In this document: positions 19,109-27,877 of the stretch, in pieces
Layout: each line of letters opens with the position of its first letter
Numbering within the stretch: position 1 is the stretch's first letter
Assembly: GCF_004365705.1 (NCBI RefSeq)
Contig: NZ_SOBN01000001.1
Span: 3,520,001-3,584,000 of the forward strand
Source: Streptomyces sp. 846.5
Lineage (GTDB): Bacteria > Actinomycetota > Actinomycetes > Streptomycetales > Streptomycetaceae
DNA: 64,000 nt
Direction of reading: 5' to 3'
Position numbers and translations under genes: made by a program
Notes under the pieces: generated by a model
What the model was told of the DNA's origin: nothing
Database searches by the model: none
Seen by the model: the letters and a program-made list of their open reading frames with translations, nothing else

Positions 19109-20545
19109 ATGACCGCCGCCCCCACAGAGATATCCGAGTACGGCGACCACGTACTCGCCGTCGAACCCACCGGTGCAGAACCAGTACCCGAGGACGCCAG
19201 ACACGGTCGGCCCCTCGGACTTCTCTGGACCTGGACCTCCCCCAACATGGAGTTCGCCACCGTCTTCGTCGGCGTCCTGGCCGTCGGCGTCTTCGGTCTC
19301 GGCTTCTGGCAGGCCGTGCTGGCCATCGTGCTCGGCACCGGCCTCGGCGCCGTCGCCCACGGCTTCCTGGGCCTCAGCGGCCCCCGCCACGGCGTGCCGC
19401 AGATGGTCGCGGGTCGCAGTGCCTTCGGCTACTGGGGCAACGCCCTGCCGGCCGGGCTGAACGCCCTCACCGCGGGCATCGGCTGGTTCGCCGTCAACAG
19501 CGTCAGCGCGGCGTACGCGCTGAACACGCTGCTCGGCTGGCCCGCGCTGCTGTGCCTGTTCATCGTGGTGGTGCTGCAGGTCGGCATCGCCTACTTCGGC
19601 CACAACTTCATCCAGAGCGCCGAGAAGTACACCTTCCCCCTGCTGACCGTGGTCTTCCTGATCGCCGCCGGGGTCATCCTGAGCAAGTCGGACGTCTCCG
19701 CGGCGACCGGCGCGCACGCCTTCCCCGGCGCGTTCCTGCTGACCGCCGGCGCGACCTTCGGCTACGCGGCCGGATGGACGCCGTACGGCTCCGACTACAC
19801 CCGCTACCTGCCGAAGTCCGCGCCCAAGTGGGCGGTCGGGCTGTGGCCGGCTCTGGGCGTCTTCCTCTCCTGCGTGCTGCTGGAGGTCGTCGGCGCGGCG
19901 TCGGCGACGATCGCCGCACCGTCCACGCTCTCCCCCACCGCCGCCTTCACCCACGCCCTGCCGACCTGGCTCGCGGACCTCACCCTGCTGGCCATCGCGG
20001 TCGGCGGCATCGCCGCCAACGCCCTCAACATCTACTCGGGCTCGCTGTCCTTCGTCGCCATGGGCATCAAGCTCCCGGCGGCGGTACGGCGGGCGACGGT
20101 CGCGCTGGTCTTCGGCCTGGCGGGCACCCTGGTCGCCTGGTCGGGCCTGCACGACTCGGGCACGAAGTACGAGAACTTCCTGCTGGTCATCACCTACTGG
20201 ATCGGCCCCTGGCTGGCCATCGTCTTCACCGACCGGGTGCTGCGGCGCGGGCAGTCGGACGAGGAGATCGCCTCGGTCCTGGGCGACAAGGCCTTCAGCA
20301 ACTGGGCTGCGCCCATCGCGATGGCGGCCGGCACCGGGCTCGGCGTCTGGCTCTTCTCCAACCAGACCGACTACACGGGCGTCTTCCCCAAGCACTTCCC
20401 CGCGCTGGGCGATATCGCCTTCGCCGGAGGGTTCGTGATTGCGGGCGTGCTGTACCTGCTCCTCCGACTGGTCCCCGGACTCGGCCCCGTGACCGGCTCG
20501 GGCAAGGGTGTCCCGGCAGCAGCACCGGAGCCCGCGGAAGCCTGA
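19109..20545 (+). CDS. NCS1-family cytosine/purine permease
   Basis: A 478-residue transporter with about twelve membrane helices. S-P-N-M-E-F-A-T marks the start of helix 1, G-L-S-G-P-R-H-G-V-P-Q-M-V and R-S-A-F-G-Y-W-G-N follow, and Y-A-A-G-W-T-P-Y-G-S-D-Y-T-R-Y-L is the typical mid-protein NCS1 motif. ATG 19109 is chosen because it directly precedes a normal cytoplasmic N-terminus; the long upstream frame is antisense to mqnL. With a PucR regulator and a cytosine-deaminase-like gene next door, cytosine uptake is the likely role. Confidence 0.9.
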   Translation: MTAAPTEISEYGDHVLAVEPTGAEPVPEDARHGRPLGLLWTWTSPNMEFATVFVGVLAVGVFGLGFWQAVLAIVLGTGLGAVAHGFLGLSGPRHGVPQMVAGRSAFGYWGNALPAGLNALTAGIGWFAVNSVSAAYALNTLLGWPALLCLFIVVVLQVGIAYFGHNFIQSAEKYTFPLLTVVFLIAAGVILSKSDVSAATGAHAFPGAFLLTAGATFGYAAGWTPYGSDYTRYLPKSAPKWAVGLWPALGVFLSCVLLEVVGAASATIAAPSTLSPTAAFTHALPTWLADLTLLAIAVGGIAANALNIYSGSLSFVAMGIKLPAAVRRATVALVFGLAGTLVAWSGLHDSGTKYENFLLVITYWIGPWLAIVFTDRVLRRGQSDEEIASVLGDKAFSNWAAPIAMAAGTGLGVWLFSNQTDYTGVFPKHFPALGDIAFAGGFVIAGVLYLLLRLVPGLGPVTGSGKGVPAAAPEPAEA

Positions 20546-20567
20546 CCGTCAGCGGTGGTTCCTGTTC

Positions 20568-20709
20568 GCGCAGTTCCCCGCGCCCCTATGCATGTGCAGC
20601 CGGCCCGATTGCAGCCCCCTCCGTCGCGGGTGGTTGCCGTTCGCGCACGCTGTTCAAAAAGCACAGCCCCGCGCCCCTATATAGGGGCGCGGGGAACTGC
20701 GCTGCCAGC
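20568..20709. repeat. Two copies of the GGGGCGCGGGGAACTGCGC repeat
   Basis: A reverse copy lies at 20568-20588. A second forms a 28-bp palindrome centred on TATA at 20668-20695 and continues as a forward copy to 20709. The region separates the convergent permease and pucR genes and probably ends both transcripts. Confidence 0.75.
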
Positions 20710-20732
20710 CATGCACGTGCCGCACCGTCGGT

Positions 20733-21983
20733 TCAGTCCCCCGCCCGGAGCAGCCTGTGCGCGCAGCACGCGAGCAGCAGTTCCGCATGGACGTCGGCCT
20801 CCCCCACCGGGAGCCCCAGCAGGGACTCGATCCGCTCAAGCCGCTGGTAGAGGGACTGGCGCCCGACGTGCAGCAGCGCTGCCGTGCGGGTTGGGCTGCA
20901 GCCGTTGCGGAGGTGTACCTCCAGGGTGCGGACCAGGTCGCTGGGGTGGGCGGCCTCCCATTCCAGCAGCGGGCCCAGGGCGCGGGTGACCAGGTGGGCC
21001 AGCCGGTCGCGCGAGGCCGGGGTGAGCCCGTCGCCGACCAGCTGGCGTTCCAGGGCCAGCGCCCGGGACGAGGTGACCAGCGCGCCCTCGCAGCAGTGCG
21101 GCTCGGCGACCGGCACGCTCAGCGCCAGCGCCAGCGTGGTGCGCGCTTCGCGCAGCGACTCTCCCCAGCGGCTCCACGCCGCCTCCCCCGGGGCCGCGGG
21201 CCCCAGCGCGACCGTGAGCGCCACCCCTCCGGCGGCCTCGCCGGCTGCGGCGACGACCGCGCCCTGCGCCGCGCGGACGGCGTCCACGGCGCCGTTCACC
21301 CGCGGCGGGATGCTCAGCAGCGCCGCAACCGTCCCGTCCGGCACCGCCGCCCGCAGCAGCCGTCCGCCCAGCAGCTCGGCGGCGCGGTCCAACACCGCGC
21401 TCGCGCCCGGTCCGGTCGCTGCGGCGGCGACGAGCCGGTGGGTCCGGTCCACGGCGAAGTCCAGGGCCCTGGCCCGGGCCAGCACATCGCGCTGGCTCAG
21501 TGCCGTGCCCTCGGCGAGCTCCGCCAGCAGGGCGGCCACCCGCCCGTCCCGGTCGTGCGCGGGGTGCGGACGGTCCGTCAGCGACTGGGTGACGATGGCG
21601 GTGTTGGCGGCCTCCGCGATGCGGATGAAGGGCACCACGGCCCGCAGCGCGACCAGCGGCAGGCCGCGCCTGCGGCTCTCGTCCACCAGCTCGTACGGCA
21701 TCTCCATGAGCGTGCGGCCCAGCTCGACGGCGATCCCGGCGACCCCGCGCTCCGCGAGCTCGCGGACGTAGTGGCGGCGTGCGCCGGCGTCCGCCCCGGC
21801 CAGGCCGAGACCTGTGGTGAGCAGCAGTTCCCCGCCCGAGAGCAGCGGGCCGATCTCGTAGATCTCGCTGGAGTGCACCCAGCGCACCGGCCGGTCCAGG
21901 CCCTTGCCGCCGCACAGGATCTCGGGCGCGGCCTCGCCGAGGACGTCGAAGGAGAGGATCTCGCGGAGCGTGAGTGCGGCCAA
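20733..21983 (-). CDS. PucR-family transcriptional regulator
   Basis: About 416 residues: an N-terminal PucR domain (L-T-L-R-E-I-L-S-F-D-V-L-G, then E-L-L-L-T-T-G-L), a middle GGDEF-like sensor part and a C-terminal helix-turn-helix (L-R-N-G-C-S-P-T-R-T-A-A-L-L-H-V-G-R-Q-S-L-Y-Q-R-L-E). TTG 21983 is favoured because GGAG lies 5 bases upstream; GTG 22010 is an alternative without a clear ribosome site. Family members control purine or pyrimidine use. It is divergent from the deaminase and convergent with the permease, so local control is likely. Confidence 0.87.
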   Translation of the reverse strand: MAALTLREILSFDVLGEAAPEILCGGKGLDRPVRWVHSSEIYEIGPLLSGGELLLTTGLGLAGADAGARRHYVRELAERGVAGIAVELGRTLMEMPYELVDESRRRGLPLVALRAVVPFIRIAEAANTAIVTQSLTDRPHPAHDRDGRVAALLAELAEGTALSQRDVLARARALDFAVDRTHRLVAAAATGPGASAVLDRAAELLGGRLLRAAVPDGTVAALLSIPPRVNGAVDAVRAAQGAVVAAAGEAAGGVALTVALGPAAPGEAAWSRWGESLREARTTLALALSVPVAEPHCCEGALVTSSRALALERQLVGDGLTPASRDRLAHLVTRALGPLLEWEAAHPSDLVRTLEVHLRNGCSPTRTAALLHVGRQSLYQRLERIESLLGLPVGEADVHAELLLACCAHRLLRAGD

Positions 21984-22086
21984 GTTGACTCCAGGGTTCG
22001 GGGACGACACGGCGTCAGCGGCGAGGTGGGCTGGAGCGTACTTTCCGCACGTTGCCCCGGTGTTTCCGGAACGGGAAAGTGGACGT

Positions 22087-22530
22087 ATGACAGACACCTC
22101 ACATCTGCTGGCGGTCGCCGTCGAGGAGGCCAGGGCGGGCCTCGCCGAGGGCGGCATCCCGATCGGCGCCGCGCTTTTCGGCCCGGACGGCGAGCTGCTG
22201 GGCCGCGGGCACAACCGCCGGGTGCAGGACGGCGACCCGTCGATGCACGCGGAGACCGCGGCGTTCCGCAACGCGGGACGGCTGCGCGGCTACGGCCGGA
22301 CCACGATGGTGACCACGCTGTCGCCGTGCTGGTACTGCTCGGGCCTGGTCCGGCAGTTCGGCATCGGCCGGGTCGTCGTCGGCGAGGCCGAGACCTTCCA
22401 CGGCGGCCACGACTGGCTGGCCGAGCACGGTGTCGAGGTCGTGCTGCTGGACGACCCGGAGTGCACGAAACTGATGCGCGACTTCATCGCGGCCAGGCCC
22501 GAGCTGTGGTTCGAGGACATCGGCGAATGA
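22087..22530 (+). CDS. Cytosine deaminase-like nucleobase deaminase
   Basis: A 147-residue zinc deaminase of the small cytidine-deaminase fold. The zinc motif reads H-A-E-T-A-A (about 59-64) and S-P-C-W-Y-C (about 79-84), the HAE...PCxxC signature. I-P-I-G-A-A-L lies near the start. This resembles the yeast-type cytosine deaminase rather than the large amidohydrolase CodA. It overlaps the downstream oxygenase frame by ATGA if that gene uses its first start. Guanine deamination is possible, but the permease and PucR context favours cytosine. Confidence 0.85.
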   Translation: MTDTSHLLAVAVEEARAGLAEGGIPIGAALFGPDGELLGRGHNRRVQDGDPSMHAETAAFRNAGRLRGYGRTTMVTTLSPCWYCSGLVRQFGIGRVVVGEAETFHGGHDWLAEHGVEVVLLDDPECTKLMRDFIAARPELWFEDIGE

Positions 22531-22556
22531 CCATCACTGAAGAAGGACGGACCGAC

Positions 22557-23525
22557 ATGTCTCCCCGTATCCCCGTGATCGACCTCGCCCCCTGGCTGTC
22601 CGGCGACCCCGACGCGCGCGCCCGCACCGCTGCCGCCGTGGACGCGGCGCTGAGCCAGGCCGGCTTTCTGCTGATCACCGGCCACGGCGTGAGCCGCGAG
22701 CAGCGCGAGGGCGTGCGCGAGGCCGCGCGGGCGTTCTTCGCGCTGCCGACGGAGGTCAAGGAGCGGTACGGGGTGAACGTCGGCGGCCGGGGCTGGCTGG
22801 CGAAGGGCGCCGAGGCCAACGGCTACTCGGAGGGCACCGAGACCCCGCCGGACCTCAAGGAGTCCTGGACGGTGGGCGCCGACCAGCCCTCCGGCGACGC
22901 CGAGATCGACGACTTCTGGTTCCAGCCGAACCGCTGGCCGGAGGCCGAGGCCCCGGCGCTGCAGAAGACCGTCGAGGAGTACATGACGACCATGCGCGCG
23001 GTCGCCGACGAGGTGCTGCGGCTGCTCGGCGCGGCCCTGGGGCAGCAGACCACGTTCTTCACCGACCACACCGCGCACCCCACCTACACCCTGAACATCA
23101 ACTGGTATCCGGGCACCGGCGTCGTCGGCGAGCCGCAGCCCGGCCAGTTCCGGATCGGCCCGCACACCGACTTCGGCACGGTGACGCTGCTGGACCGGCA
23201 GCAGGGCAAGGGAGGCCTGCAGGTCTACATCGACCCGGCCGACGGCGGCATCGGCTGGGAGGACGCCCCGTACGACCCGGACGCGCTGACGGTGAACATC
23301 GGCGACCTGATGGCGCGCTGGACCGGCGACCGCTGGAAGTCCGGCCGCCACCAGGTGCTGCCGCCGTCGCCGGAGGCCCCGGAGGAGGACCTGATGTCGC
23401 TGGTCTACTTCTACGAGTGCGACCCGCACACCACGGTGGCCCCGGTCGGGGGGCCGGTGGCGTACGAGCCGGTGGACTCCTCCGCCTACCTCAAGGCCAA
23501 GCTGGAGGCCATCAGCGTCGGCTGA
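22557..23525 (+). CDS. 2-oxoglutarate/Fe(II) oxygenase, isopenicillin N synthase-like
   Basis: A 322-residue enzyme. I-P-V-I-D-L-A-P-W starts the non-haem dioxygenase N-domain; G-P-H-T-D-F-G-T-V gives the iron ligands H and D, and K-S-G-R-H-Q-V-L gives the second His, with Y-N-I-N-W-Y-P-like sequence before. ATG 22557 is chosen for AAGGA 9 bases upstream; an ATG at 22527 overlapping the deaminase stop is in frame. It forms an operon with the deaminase. The reaction is unknown; action on a pyrimidine or its breakdown product is inference from context. Confidence 0.87.
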   Translation: MSPRIPVIDLAPWLSGDPDARARTAAAVDAALSQAGFLLITGHGVSREQREGVREAARAFFALPTEVKERYGVNVGGRGWLAKGAEANGYSEGTETPPDLKESWTVGADQPSGDAEIDDFWFQPNRWPEAEAPALQKTVEEYMTTMRAVADEVLRLLGAALGQQTTFFTDHTAHPTYTLNINWYPGTGVVGEPQPGQFRIGPHTDFGTVTLLDRQQGKGGLQVYIDPADGGIGWEDAPYDPDALTVNIGDLMARWTGDRWKSGRHQVLPPSPEAPEEDLMSLVYFYECDPHTTVAPVGGPVAYEPVDSSAYLKAKLEAISVG

Positions 23526-23547
23526 CGAACCGTCGCCCCGCGGCGGG

Positions 23548-24447
23548 TCAGCTGTGTCCGAGCTCCTCGCCCGGGTCGTCGGCGACGACCGACCCGCCGT
23601 GCGGGTCCGGGTGCAGCGGGAAGGACTCGACGCTGAACTCGTCCAGCACCGGCGGCGGGGGCTGCGGCGGGGCGGGCATCACGGCCGCCTCGGAGTGGCC
23701 GCCGCAGCCGAAGTCCAGGGCCACCACATGGCCGTCGGCCGGGCCGAACTCATTGGCGCAGATGCCGAAGGTCTGGCTGAGCGTCCCGGCGACCGGGATC
23801 AGGAAGCCGCAGGAGTTGCAGTTCGCCGGGGCGGCCTGGGCCATCGGCGTGTGGGCGCCGTACTGCTTCTCCCAGCGGTCCGCGGCCAGGTGCAGTCCGA
23901 GCCGGGACAGCACCCGGGCCCGGCCGAGGCCCAGCTCCAGGGCGACCGAGGCGATGGAGCCGCGCTCGGTGGGCGTCGCCAGTTCCATGTCGGCGGCGAC
24001 GGCCGCCTCCGCGGCGGCCGCGTCGGCCAGGGCCGAGTTGGGCGCCGGCTCGTCCTCGCCGGACCAGCCGGGCTCCAGCCGCAGGTCGTCCTCGTCGGTC
24101 GGCAGCAGGTCGCCGGGGCCCATGTCGCCCGGGCGCAGCCGCTCGCTCCAGGGCACCCACTGCGGCGCGATCAGCGCCTCGGCGCCGGGCAGCAGCACCG
24201 TTTCGTCAAGCGTGACCTGCTTGCTGCGGGAGGCGCGGGTCACCGTGACGGCCCAGCGCCAGCCCCGGTAGGCCCACTCGTTGGTCGCGAAGTAGTGCGT
24301 AACGACGCGCTCGCCGTCGACCTCCACGCCCAGGTGCTCGCCGACGGCGGCCTCGCCGGCCGCCTCCACGGCGGCGGCCCGGGCGAAGTCAACGGCTTCC
24401 GCACAGAGCCGGTCGGGGGTACGGCTTCGCGTCGTCGCAGCACTCAT
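23548..24447 (-). CDS. DUF3027 protein
   Basis: A 299-residue protein: the first half (A-V-G-E-H-L-G-V, then H-Y-F-A-T-N-E-W-A-Y-R-G-W-R-W-A-V-T-V) matches DUF3027, and the C-terminal part has a C-x2-C-G-F...C pattern (N-C-N-S-C-G-F and F-G-I-C-A-N-E) that may bind metal. ATG 24447 chosen; the longer frame to 25671 runs antisense through the MFS gene. It is convergent with the oxygenase. The function is unknown; no membrane segment. Confidence 0.82.
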   Translation of the reverse strand: MSAATTRSRTPDRLCAEAVDFARAAAVEAAGEAAVGEHLGVEVDGERVVTHYFATNEWAYRGWRWAVTVTRASRSKQVTLDETVLLPGAEALIAPQWVPWSERLRPGDMGPGDLLPTDEDDLRLEPGWSGEDEPAPNSALADAAAAEAAVAADMELATPTERGSIASVALELGLGRARVLSRLGLHLAADRWEKQYGAHTPMAQAAPANCNSCGFLIPVAGTLSQTFGICANEFGPADGHVVALDFGCGGHSEAAVMPAPPQPPPPVLDEFSVESFPLHPDPHGGSVVADDPGEELGHS

Positions 24448-24831
24448 CACAGGATCGATTCTCTCCCAAAGACTGTCTCCGGTACGCCACCGTCTCCGGC
24501 GGCATGGCGTGGTACGCCTGCCGCGGGCGTCGACAGACGTCCCCATTCTGCATTCTGCGTGACTCCGCGGACCGGTACGACTGCGCTGGGGAACCAGACG
24601 ACAGCCGGACCGCCGCAGGACGGCCACGCGGCACTGCTGGGCGGTACGAAAAGGTATTGGCGCGGCGTCTCCGCCGGAAACGGCGGAGTGCCACTGGGTG
24701 CACGGTACCGGTCGCGCGGCCGGAGGGGACAGCCCTTGGTCAGTTGTGACCCCTGCTTGTGACCCCGCCACGCTGATCGGCTCATAGCAGAAAGCCAGCA
24801 TGACAGCCCATCGGTCAGGCAGGATGGCGAC
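24448..24831. other. Divergent intergenic region, no gene seen
   Basis: This 384-bp gap between DUF3027 and the MFS gene has no convincing frame or RNA. A CAGGAT box 6 bases before the MFS GTG could be a leaderless -10, but no clear -35 is present. Confidence 0.5.
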
Positions 24832-26418
24832 GTGGCCGACGATGCGCCTACGGGGTCCTCCGCCCCCCGAGGCACCGACAGCCCCTCCCCGTCCGGGCCG
24901 AGCGAACGGCAGACGACGGCGACGGGGCCGCACGCGGCTGATCGGACCAACCAGGCCCGCCGCGTCGCGGACACCCTGCACCGCGGGGCCTCCGCCACCG
25001 CCCGTGGAGTCGGCCATGCGGTGCACGGAACCGGTCGGCGCATCCGCCGGGCCACCTCCGCCGAGGGCGCCGGCGAGTCCGGACTGGCCAAGCTGATCGA
25101 GCTGCACGCGGTCAACTCGGCCGGCGATATGATGATCACCGTCGCGCTGGCCTCCACCATCTTCTTCTCCGTGCCCACCGGCGAGGCCCGCGGCCGGGTC
25201 GCGCTCTACCTGCTGATCACCATGGCGCCCTTCGTGCTGCTGGCCCCGGTGATCGGTCCGCTGCTGGACCGGCTGCCCAGCGGGCGGCGCAGCGCGATGG
25301 CGCTGTCGATGCTGGCCCGGGCCGCCATCGCCTGGATGATGACCAGCTCCATCGCGGGCGGCGGCCTCACCGTCTACCCGGAGGCCCTGGGCGTGCTGGT
25401 CGCGTCCAAGGCGTACGGGGTGGTCCGCAGCGTGGTGGTGCCGAGGCTGGTGCCGGAGCGGGTGACGCTGGTGAAGGCCAACTCGCGGGTCACCCTCGCC
25501 GGGCTGCTGGCCACCGGCGTGGCCGGCGCGATCGGCGGCGGGCTGCACCTGATCGGCCCCACCTGGCCGCTGCGCGGGGCCTTCCTGGTGTACCTGGGCG
25601 GGGCCTTCCTGGCGTTCTCGCTGCCGCACCAGGTGGACCTGGCCAAGGGCGAGGCGCGGGCACTGCTGCACGGTGCCGCGCCGGAGCGGGTGTCACTGCG
25701 CAAGGACGAACCGGTGGACGCCACCCCGGCCACCGGAGCGACCGGAGCCACCGGACCGGAGACGGCACCCGGAACAGGGACGGAGGGGCCGCCGCACGGG
25801 GCGTCCACAGCGCCGGCCGCCCGGGTCGGGCTGCGCACCGTCGGTCCCGCCGTGGTCCTCGCCCTGAGCGCCGAGGGCACCCTGCGCGGGCTCTCCGGCT
25901 TCCTCACCTTCTTCCTCGCCTTCCTGCTCCGCGAGCACCCGCTGGCGGGCCTGCACCCCACCGCGGCCCTGGGCATCGCCGCGGGGGCGCTGGGCATCGG
26001 CAACGCGCTGGGGACGGCGCTCGGCTCCTGGCTGCGCTCCCGCGCGCCTGAGATCCTCGTCACGCTGATGCTCACCTTCGCCGCCGGCGCCGCGCTGGCC
26101 GCGGCGCTGGCGTACAGCATGCTGACGGTGACCGTGCTGGCCGGCACCGCCGGGATCGCCCAGTCGCTGGGCAAGGTCGCCCTGGACGCGCTGATCCAGC
26201 GCGACGTCCCGGAACGGGTCAGGACCTCCGCCTTCGCCCGCTCCGAGACATTGATGCAGCTCACCTGGGTGGCCGGCGGCGGCCTCGGCATCGTCCTGCC
26301 GCTGGTGGGCCCGGTCGGCATGGGCACCGCCGCCGGCATCCTGCTGCTCTCCCTCGCCTTCACCCTCCGCGGCCTGATCCGCCTCCCCGGCCGAGTCGCC
26401 CGCCCCCACCTGGCGTAA
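24832..26418 (+). CDS. MFS transporter
   Basis: A 528-residue major-facilitator-like protein. The first 85 residues are a polar, disordered, Arg/Thr/Ala-rich cytoplasmic tail. Twelve hydrophobic helices follow, split by a loop (about 285-330) rich in T-G-A and P. L-L-D-R-L-P-S-G-R-R resembles MFS motif A between helices 2 and 3. The GTG start at 24832 lacks a ribosome site, so it may be leaderless. Position before a DUF2771-like gene and mqnB is an arrangement I recall from other streptomycetes. The substrate is unknown. Confidence 0.82.
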   Translation: MADDAPTGSSAPRGTDSPSPSGPSERQTTATGPHAADRTNQARRVADTLHRGASATARGVGHAVHGTGRRIRRATSAEGAGESGLAKLIELHAVNSAGDMMITVALASTIFFSVPTGEARGRVALYLLITMAPFVLLAPVIGPLLDRLPSGRRSAMALSMLARAAIAWMMTSSIAGGGLTVYPEALGVLVASKAYGVVRSVVVPRLVPERVTLVKANSRVTLAGLLATGVAGAIGGGLHLIGPTWPLRGAFLVYLGGAFLAFSLPHQVDLAKGEARALLHGAAPERVSLRKDEPVDATPATGATGATGPETAPGTGTEGPPHGASTAPAARVGLRTVGPAVVLALSAEGTLRGLSGFLTFFLAFLLREHPLAGLHPTAALGIAAGALGIGNALGTALGSWLRSRAPEILVTLMLTFAAGAALAAALAYSMLTVTVLAGTAGIAQSLGKVALDALIQRDVPERVRTSAFARSETLMQLTWVAGGGLGIVLPLVGPVGMGTAAGILLLSLAFTLRGLIRLPGRVARPHLA

Positions 26419-26469
26419 GCCGGCCCCGGAGAGCGCAACGTGCCCGCAGCGGCTCAGTTGCAGCCCCCC

Positions 26470-26490
26470 AGGGGCGCGGGGAACTGCGCG
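26470..26490. repeat. GGGGCGCGGGGAACTGCGC repeat copy
   Basis: One forward copy 52 bp after the MFS stop, in the same context (CAGTTGCAGCCCCCCA before it) as the copy at 61685. This longer shared flank shows the repeat unit extends beyond the core. Confidence 0.7.
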
Positions 26491-26588
26491 ACCAGCCCAC
26501 TACGGTCCGCAGTCAACAGGCCGCCAGAAGGCAAGATCAGCCGCCCCCGCCGCACCCTGCAAGGAGACGGGCGGTAGCCTCATGCACC

Positions 26589-27116
26589 ATGAGCATCAAC
26601 CGCGCTGTCCTCGCCCTCGGAGCCGTCGCCGTCGTGGGCGTCGGCACGGTCGGCTTCTCCATCCAGCACGCCTCCAGCCAGGGCAAGCCCGTGCCCAGCA
26701 TCCAGGTGGTGTCGGGCTCGACCTGGAAGCAGATCGCCCCCGCCTCCGCCTCCTGCTACGACGCCGGCAAGGCGCTGAGCAAGGCGCAGCAGACCGCCTG
26801 CGCCGCCGCGATCACCGCGCAGCTGACCAAGGGGAACATTCCCACCCTTGAGGTGAACGCCAGCGGCACCTACTCCATCGACGTCGGCAAGGACGTCGCC
26901 GGCAAGACCTGGTTCGCGCGCAGCAGCGGCAGCGCCCCGGTGTCGCCCATCAAGCGGCAGTACGCCGGCCCGCTGGCGGTCTCCACGCTGATGGTCACCG
27001 ACACGACCACCGGGACCACGCCCACCAGCGCCCCGGTGCTCGTGGTCGCCGGAACGGGTGCGACCAACGCCCCGATCTACGGTGAGTGGCTGTTCGAGGT
27101 CGCGATCAAGAGCTGA
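26589..27116 (+). CDS. Secreted or anchored DUF2771-like protein
   Basis: A 175-residue protein with an N-terminal hydrophobic helix (about 6-24) after M-S-I-N-R, so it is exported or membrane-anchored; no lipobox Cys. The rest is a beta-rich Thr/Ala/Gly domain with two Cys (C-Y-D-A-G-K and T-A-C-A-A). Composition, size and the spot between an MFS gene and mqnB suggest DUF2771, but the match is by pattern only. It ends 13 bp before mqnB, so cotranscription is likely. Confidence 0.6.
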   Translation: MSINRAVLALGAVAVVGVGTVGFSIQHASSQGKPVPSIQVVSGSTWKQIAPASASCYDAGKALSKAQQTACAAAITAQLTKGNIPTLEVNASGTYSIDVGKDVAGKTWFARSSGSAPVSPIKRQYAGPLAVSTLMVTDTTTGTTPTSAPVLVVAGTGATNAPIYGEWLFEVAIKS

Positions 27117-27129
27117 CCGACCGGTTCCG

Positions 27130-27867
27130 GTGAGTCTCCCCCTCCCCCGCCTGCTCGTCGTCACCGCCGTCGCCCCCGAGGCGGCGGCGGTGCTGCGCGG
27201 CGTCCAGAGCGCGATTCCGCACAGTGAACCCGTGCCGCACCCCCTCCCCGGCGGCTACGCCATGGAGCGCTGCGGCCCGGTGGACGTGCTCGCGGCCGGG
27301 GTCGGACCCGCCGCAGCCGCTGCCGGAACGGCCACCGCACTCACTCTCGCCGGCTACGACCTAGGCAGCTACGACCTGGTGCTCTCGGCCGGGATCGCCG
27401 GGGGCTTCGCCCCGCTCGCGCCGCTGGGCTGCGCCGTGGTCGCCGAGGCGATCGTCGCGGCCGACCTGGGCGCGGAGACCCCCGACGGCTTCGCCACCGT
27501 CACCGAGCTGGGCTTCGGCCGGGTACGGCACGAGACCGCGCATGCGGCGCCGGTCGCCGCCGCGCTGCGGGCCGCGGGGCTGCCGACCGCCGTCGGCCCG
27601 GTGCTGACCGTCTCCACGGTCACCGGCAGCGCCGCCCGCGCCGCCGAGCTGACGGGCCGCCACCCCGGGGCCGTGGCCGAGGCCATGGAGGGCTTCGGCG
27701 TCGCCGAGGCCGCCGCCGCCCACGGCGTCCCGGTGCTGGAGCTGCGCACCGTCTCCAACGCCGTCGGCCCCCGCGACCGCGCCGCCTGGCGGATCGGCGA
27801 GGCCTTCGCGGCCTTGGAGCGGGCCTTCGCCCTGCTGCCCTACAGCCGACTCGGCCGCGAGGGTTAA
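27130..27867 (+). CDS. mqnB: Futalosine hydrolase MqnB
   Basis: A 245-residue nucleoside-phosphorylase-fold hydrolase that splits futalosine into hypoxanthine and dehypoxanthinyl futalosine. L-L-V-V-T-A-V-A-P-E-A at the start, V-L-S-A-G-I-A-G-G-F, A-E-A-M-E-G-F-G-V-A-E-A-A and L-R-T-V-S-N-A-V-G-P-R-D show the MTA/SAH nucleosidase-type active site. GTG 27130 follows the DUF2771-like stop by 13 bp. mqnD begins 10 bp after its stop. Confidence 0.9.
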   Translation: MSLPLPRLLVVTAVAPEAAAVLRGVQSAIPHSEPVPHPLPGGYAMERCGPVDVLAAGVGPAAAAAGTATALTLAGYDLGSYDLVLSAGIAGGFAPLAPLGCAVVAEAIVAADLGAETPDGFATVTELGFGRVRHETAHAAPVAAALRAAGLPTAVGPVLTVSTVTGSAARAAELTGRHPGAVAEAMEGFGVAEAAAAHGVPVLELRTVSNAVGPRDRAAWRIGEAFAALERAFALLPYSRLGREG

Positions 27868-27877
27868 GGTCGAGGGC

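Noticed and set aside
20757..23525. A 922-residue plus-strand frame
   Set aside because: Only the oxygenase part from 22557 is real; the rest is antisense to pucR and out of frame with the deaminase.
23548..25671. A 707-residue minus-strand version of the DUF3027 protein
   Set aside because: Residues upstream of ATG 24447 run antisense through the MFS gene and have no coding character.
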